Shown here piece after piece: positions 59,313-64,000 of a stretch of DNA of 64,000 bases. Source of the stretch: Isoetes taiwanensis (lineage: Eukaryota; Streptophyta; Lycopodiopsida; Isoetales; Isoetaceae); NCBI GenBank assembly GCA_021234155.1, contig JAJEKV010000033.1:3267454-3331453 (forward strand), read 5' to 3'. Each line of letters begins with the position of its first letter. Position 1 is the first letter of the stretch. The notes under the pieces were generated by a model, which saw nothing but the letters and a program-made list of their open reading frames with translations, ran no database searches and was not told where the DNA came from. The translations under genes were made by a program, and so were the position numbers.

Positions 59313-60440
59313 AAGATAAGATAAGATAAGATAAGAGTTTTTATCGTCCACGAGAACCCAATCGGGTTATGGGACCAGAACAAAGGAGGAGGGCATGAGC
59401 CCCCAACAAAATACAAGGCCTAAGCCCAAACAAAACACAATATGGGGACTAAGCCCCGTGACAAAATACCAAAGAAATAGCACAAGAAACTAATGTGTGC
59501 TGAAAGCACTATGAATATCCCAACCAAGGGTTCGTAGGCCACTGGTCGCGAATGATAGCCGTGCCTTCCCTATACACTGCCCACTTATTCTGCAGCCGAG
59601 CCTCTCGGACTTTACACAACTCCCCCCGTCGCCTAGTCAACTGTACCGGGGAGAGATCCTCCTGAACAGAGAAACTAGTATTCTTCAAATGGCTACCATC
59701 TTTGGAGCACATATATAGTCGGTCCCAGAGGAGGTACTAAAGCGCCGCGACCATATGACGAGGTCGATCCGGTCTCGGGCCCCAACTCGGGGGCTATGGC
59801 GATACTAGGATCTTTGAATGTGCATAATATCGTGAAAAAATTCATGGCTTGGCGCAACTCGAGCAAGAATTGCTTCGATAGCCCCACTATGCCAGATTTA
59901 GGCCTCTACCTTGCTCGAGATCATCTATGGGAGGCGAAACCCCCCCTTGCCTATGAGAATCTATATGGCCGAACCGGAGGTATCCGGACATCGGTCATTA
60001 TGGTATCCTTGCATGATTTGGACTGTCCGAAGTCATGGCATCCGCGACACACGCCTCGCTCAAGACCGGCATCCGTGCATTGCGGCCTATCCGGTCTAAG
60101 TCACACGTGTATCGCATCCGGCAAGATCTGGGCCCGAGAGGGTGGCGGCTCAGAGAGCAATTCGGCAGAAGTCTTGGAAGAAAGCATAATCAATATCCGG
60201 AGGAATTGCTTACCTTCCATTATGACAAGAGGGGCAAACATGGTCCGCTCCAAAGGCGGCGATAATGTATCATGTTTCGATGGTGAAAGCTGTGGGCTCA
60301 ATTGGTCTCGAATTTCCAAAAACTGCTGTAGAAGGTCCCCGCTGGATGCACTAGGGTTTTTACCTCGACTCCGTCTGGTCATAGCGTGGAACTGTGCAAG
60401 CGAGTCCGCTACGTGGGGTTCCCTTCTTGGATCTAAATAG
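59313..60440 (-). mobile_element. ORF1-only LINE derivative with (TTATC)n tail
   Basis: Ends in GATAA units (59313-59334) beside TTTTTATCGTCCACGAG, the same 3' end as LINE copy B at about 25250. Upstream on the minus strand is an ORF1-like segment, EDLSPVQLTRRRGELCKV and WAVYREGTAIIRDQ (59650-59540), with a Gln-rich start near 60340. No RT is present. It resembles half-LINE elements that keep ORF1 and the 3' end and depend on another LINE's RT. Confidence 0.55.
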
Positions 60441-60585
60441 ATATTAGGACAGGTGGACTGGATTTATATAATCAAGGGAATTTACAGAGCAATCAAGGGA
60501 ATTTATGGGGCAGGGTGCGGGTTGCTAAGCCAAGGCGATGGGATTTATCATGGGTACAGGGAGCTATAATCAGGAATCAATTTCG

Positions 60586-60861
60586 TACTTATTTTGTTGT
60601 GCTGGATTCACAGGCGGCAGATATGAAAGGGCGTAAGAGGAAGAACAAAAAGATTTAATCAAGCAATCGTGACTGTCTACGCCGCCAGATGCCGTTGAAG
60701 AAACCCCCGGGCGCGCAGCCGCTTGGACTGAGGGATCGATTTAACACTTATTTTGCTGTGCTGGATTCATAGGCGGCAGCTATGAAAGGGAATAACAGAA
60801 ACATCAAAAAGATTTAACCAAGCAAGTAGACCTGTGCCGCTAGCAGACGCCGTTGAAGAAA
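60586..60861. repeat. Tandem duplication (~118-bp copies, 160-bp period)
   Basis: ACTTATTTTG(T/C)TGTGCTGG through GCCGTTGAAGAAA occurs at 60586-60704 and again at 60746-60861, about 85% alike. No coding was recognised. Confidence 0.75.
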
Positions 60862-61300
60862 GCCTTGGCAAAGTTATTCGTGGCCGAGATCGTGGCTGGG
60901 GCTGGCAGAGGCGAAAGACCAAACAAATCCCAGCTGGATCTAGGATCGTTCGGGGATATGGAGCGTGATGTTGATGCAGGAGCCAATCCAAACCAGGTCG
61001 AGTGACGTGCTACCCAGCATCCCAATTCGTGAACCCTAAAAAAAAAAAAAAACTGTGATATGGTATTCGGCATGAATCTGCCCTGGCTTCTCTGTTCGGT
61101 GTGGCTAGAACGATGCTTTGTGCTAATCCCTGCAGACTCACATGAGCGTGAATAGGCCTAAGCGCCTAGGCGCTCAGGCGGTGGCGCCAAGAGGAAAGCC
61201 CGAGATTCAATGAGTGCAGAGGGTTATTCACCTTGCCCAGAATTGATCAATGCTATACAATTTAGAGAAAATAGCTTTGTTTCATTACATGTGCATTGAA

Positions 61301-61342
61301 TCCCTCCTTCCCTCCCTCCCTCCCTCCCTCCCTCCCTCCCTC
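61301..61342. repeat. (TCCC)n microsatellite
   Basis: About ten TCCC units in the Helitron interior. Confidence 0.9.
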
Positions 61343-61959
61343 TGTAATACCATCCATCTCATTTCATTTCCCTTCTTCTCTCCCTCACTTTGATTAGAAA
61401 TTGAGGAGCCCATTGCAAAGGTCAAAGAAATATTTCGCACATAAGAGGCTGTAGCACTTCATCCAACTAATTGATGACTTTCTATTTGTTAAAGTGTATC
61501 CAATGGAACCTGTCTTGAACGAGGTAGGTGGAGGATGGGGTACATGCTTTGACTAACCTCCAATTGTTACTCTTTTATCAGATGACAAACGATAATGTGC
61601 ACTGGTAAATTGGCATTTTAGTAGCAAAGGAATTCACCTGTGCTGTGCTGGAATATGTAATGGAGCACATTTTAGGGTCTATAGATCATTTTGTCCTGAG
61701 ACGGTATCTGATTCTATTATACAAGCCTACATTCGGGATGAGCTATCTCATATATAAATCGCGAGATATTGTGGGCAGTTCAAATCAATGATTCACACAT
61801 GCATTTCACTTTTACCTTGGCTAAGATGTTATTTGTAGGAGAAGTGAAGGTATCACGGAAGCATCCACAAAAATACAACATTAGGCTCTTGGTGATGTGC
61901 GTCATGTGGAGATGCATAATTAGAGTTCCATCATGAACTGCACATATGCCAGGACATTA

Positions 61960-61989
61960 GCCCGGCAACGCCGGGCACGCGTTTACTAG
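61960..61989 (+). repeat. Helitron 3' terminal hairpin and CTAG
   Basis: Seven-base perfect stem with AAC loop, then ACGCGTTTA and CTAG, with T after it. Both the palindrome and its distance to CTAG fit Helitron ends. Confidence 0.8.
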
Positions 61990-62060
61990 TACCATTCTGT
62001 AAAGCATTAGTGTTTCCTGGATTAATACATTGGGTTTCTTCAGGCAAAAAGTACCTATCA

Positions 62061-62123
62061 CTCACACAGTGCGCGAGAAGCATTCTCAAAAGTTTTGGAA
62101 ATGCCCAGGGCGCACTCTGTGAG
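62061..62123. repeat. Conserved hairpin, copy 3
   Basis: CTCACACAGTGCGC and GCGCACTCTGTGAG arms, loop with GCATTCTCAAAAGTTTTGG. Located in the R leader between PBS and H3-like ORF. Confidence 0.8.
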
Positions 62124-62272
62124 GGGTCACAACTTTTTGACTCGAACTTTCATTTTGTAAGCAGTTTCTTAGTGTTAGAACATACATTCCTAGCTCAAAT
62201 TCAAGCTTTAAGCTGCTCTGAGCTATCAGATTACTCTAATTATGCATCTAACTAGGTCAAAATGGGTCAACC

Positions 62273-62336
62273 ACTCATACAGTGTGAGAGAAGCATTCTC
62301 AAAACTTTTGGGAATGCCCAGGGCGTACTCTATGAG
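62273..62336. repeat. Conserved hairpin, copy 4 (compensated stem)
   Basis: Arms CTCATACAGTG and CTCTATGAG: relative to the other copies the fifth base of the left arm changed C to T and its partner changed G to A, so pairing is kept. The rest of the stem has two further changes that are not compensated. Confidence 0.75.
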
Positions 62337-62547
62337 GGGTCACTTCCTAATGGCCAGACTTTTTTAGGATTTTTCTACAATTCTTCCTAACTTAACATTA
62401 CTCCACTTTACTGCTCTAAAGATCGGAAAAAAAAAAAATTCCCAATTTTTCGAGGTTCGTTCTTAGGTTGCTATTCCCAAGGCTGAAAATCTACTGTCAG
62501 TCCTAACAGGGAATGGTCAGTGCCCAATCTTGGTCTATCAAGATCAT

Positions 62548-62559
62548 GCTCTGATACCA
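62548..62559 (-). promoter_or_regulatory. Primer-binding site of element R (tRNA-iMet)
   Basis: TGGTATCAGAGC on the minus strand, immediately after the 5' LTR edge at 62561. Confidence 0.9.
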
Positions 62560-62560
62560 T

Positions 62561-64000
62561 TGTGACGTCCCCTACTTCTTCTACGATGTTCCCATCGTAT
62601 CAGAAGGCGGAGTTCATCCCCCTGGCAGCCAAACTGACAGGGGCCATCCACCTGATTCCAATCCTTGACAATGGATCGATGAGAAAGAATGGATGGGTCA
62701 TTTGCCCCGTCTTCCCTCGGGCCCGTCCTAGCTGCGGAAGCGTGAGTAAACATAAGCACATGACATCAATATATCAACAAAGTCACCTCGAAGGGTGACT
62801 ACACCATAACATACATGTAATAGCCCATCAATAACATCAACGTCACATGGGGAATCCTACCCAATGGCTCAGACTCTAGGGTATGGACTGACGGCTTGGG
62901 CCTCCAAAACCCATTGCAGACGGAATTCATAAGAATGGATTGGGCTGGCATAGAAATATGGCTGTTGGGTAGTCCACTCCATCCGCCTCCCGTGCACACT
63001 TTGCAGAGTAGGTTGAAGAGTCTAGGGACTGGACCGTAGCTTGCCGGGTGCGTAGTCAGAGGGGCTACTGCTAGGTTGCATCTTTCCAATCCCGATGAGG
63101 CAGGAGGAGAGTCTCCTCCCCTCCATAGGCATGTATGCCCATCACACGCGGCTAGAGGGCCACTGCCCGTATTCGACTTGAACCTCATTGAAGGTGACGC
63201 ATCACCCAAGAGGTGTCGAGCTCATGCCTTGCCCACACGCAGTGGCAAACCATTAAGTTTAGCCCGCTAAGATCCTGGTAGGCTTTACACACCAGAGGGA
63301 TCAGTCAGTGATGGGACAAGTCCCCCTTATTCCCCCGGTCTAGCCCTGCCACTCACAACCAGGCGGGCTCTTGTACACGGGCCGCATTAATTGGGAATTA
63401 ATGAGGTTATCTAGGATCATCTGCTACTGAAGGTTTTAGAGTCTCTACCCCCCTTCCCACATACACAGGAGAGCATAGAATGGAACATCATCATCATCAA
63501 AGAACTGAAATACTGAATAAGATCTAATCTATCTTACCTAAACATACATGGTTAGGTTCCTTCATTACGGTTGGTGATCTTAGGATCTACAAGGCTGCTA
63601 AGATTGATCTAACATACTATCCTAGCTCATTGCCGAGCTAAGAGTAGGCTTTGCACAACAGAATCGCAGGTTACCTGATCCTTGGCTTTCCAGCTCCCCA
63701 AATCAGGTCCATGCCTTCGTTCTTGCTGAAGACAGCTGCTTCTGAGGAATCTATTGTGCAAAGGCGGCTCAACGATGCTTGGCAATGCGGAATGGCAGCT
63801 TATCTTGGCTGAAATGGCTCAGAGAAGCCAAAATGCGAAAGTGGAAAAGGTTTAGGGTTTTTCCTTTTGATCCTTATACATGAACTTTTAAAGTTAGGTT
63901 AGAAGGGACCAAATGGGGTATTGCCACTTGGCAAGGGGTGTTTAATTGCATATGTTTAATATACATGTGCAACATATGAGGTTGCCCCCTAGGCGCAACT
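62561..64000 (-). repeat. 5' LTR of element R (truncated by window end)
   Basis: Starts TGTGACGTCCCC and runs to the window end. By comparison with 41686-41779, about 95 bases are missing. It pairs with 40322-41779 and, with the PBS beside it, defines the left-to-right extent of element R. Confidence 0.9.

Larger units (their letters stand above)
56013..61989 (+). mobile_element. Probable Helitron inserted in the R leader
   Basis: The right end has a perfect GCCCGGC-AAC-GCCGGGC hairpin (61960-61976), then CTAG nine bases later, followed by T. This is the standard plant Helitron 3' terminus. The left end proposed is A/TCTACTTACTTAAAAAG at 56013, so insertion is between A and T as expected. 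Removing it makes the R leader the same length as that of L. No Rep/helicase gene is seen, so it is non-autonomous. The left end is less certain than the right. Confidence 0.65.
40322..64000 (-). mobile_element. Gypsy element R (histone-bearing chromodomain family)
   Basis: Minus-strand Ty3/gypsy element with 5' LTR from 62561 past the window end and 3' LTR 40322-41779. Order from 5': PBS, leader with hairpins, H3-like ORF, ORF2, ORF3, gag, zinc knuckle, protease, RT, RNase H, integrase, chromodomain, PPT. Nested insertions are a Helitron (56013-61989), a non-autonomous LTR element (47406-51971) and an unclassified piece (46079-46651). Without these the element is about 12.6 kb. The integrase-type order and chromodomain place it with chromoviruses. 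Many nonsense and frameshift changes make it inactive. Confidence 0.8.

Noticed and set aside
59796-60440. Plus-strand 214-codon ORF
   Set aside because: No domain, and it lies antisense to the ORF1-like LINE segment that shares a 3' end with another LINE.

Overview
This is nuclear DNA of a land plant, dominated by transposable elements. Supporting signs are plant-type PPR repeats, an intact MAKR-like gene, LTR elements primed by initiator tRNA-Met, telo-boxes and a Helitron-type terminus. The density of large decayed elements, a Penelope-like element and a chromodomain gypsy element suggest a seedless plant such as a fern or lycophyte; that is inference. No tRNA, rRNA, CRISPR array or bacterial-type operon was seen.

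Layout. 1-5411: right-hand part of a minus-strand Ty3/gypsy element ('L'), with LTR 3780-5411 inserted into a PPR gene whose remnants lie at 5412-7746. 10641-19456: a minus-strand Penelope-like element (PLE) flanked by 2.35-kb direct repeats, with splice signals and no visible GIY-YIG nuclease. 20.3-21.3 kb: a lone gag fragment. 23.1-26.95 kb: two broken LINE copies. 30562-31638: the one clearly intact host gene, a MAKR/BKI1-family regulator. 32949-35425: a truncated LINE. 37533-41779: several LTRs of the L/R family, one solo, one truncated, joined across a small inversion. 40322 to beyond 64000: a second large gypsy element ('R', minus strand; 3' LTR 40322-41779, 5' LTR from 62561). R is interrupted by a non-autonomous LTR element (47406-51971, TSD TCCAT), an unclassified 0.57-kb insertion (46079-46651) and a probable Helitron (56013-61989).

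Main discovery. Elements L and R both carry a histone H3-like gene between the 5' LTR and gag. In R it is a long H3-like protein: it starts MACTKQTAR, almost the H3 tail, continues through a charged linker of roughly 290 residues and ends in a recognisable H3 histone fold. In L the fold is closer to canonical H3 but frameshifted. After removing the Helitron from R, the distance from primer-binding site to histone fold is about 1.6 kb in both elements. Both also carry two further ORFs of unknown function before gag. R ends its integrase with a chromodomain, so one element family encodes both an H3-like protein and a domain whose relatives read modified H3. All copies here are decayed. In R ten in-frame stops are all TAG, several at positions where the family expects Gln, which fits C-to-T decay of CAG codons.
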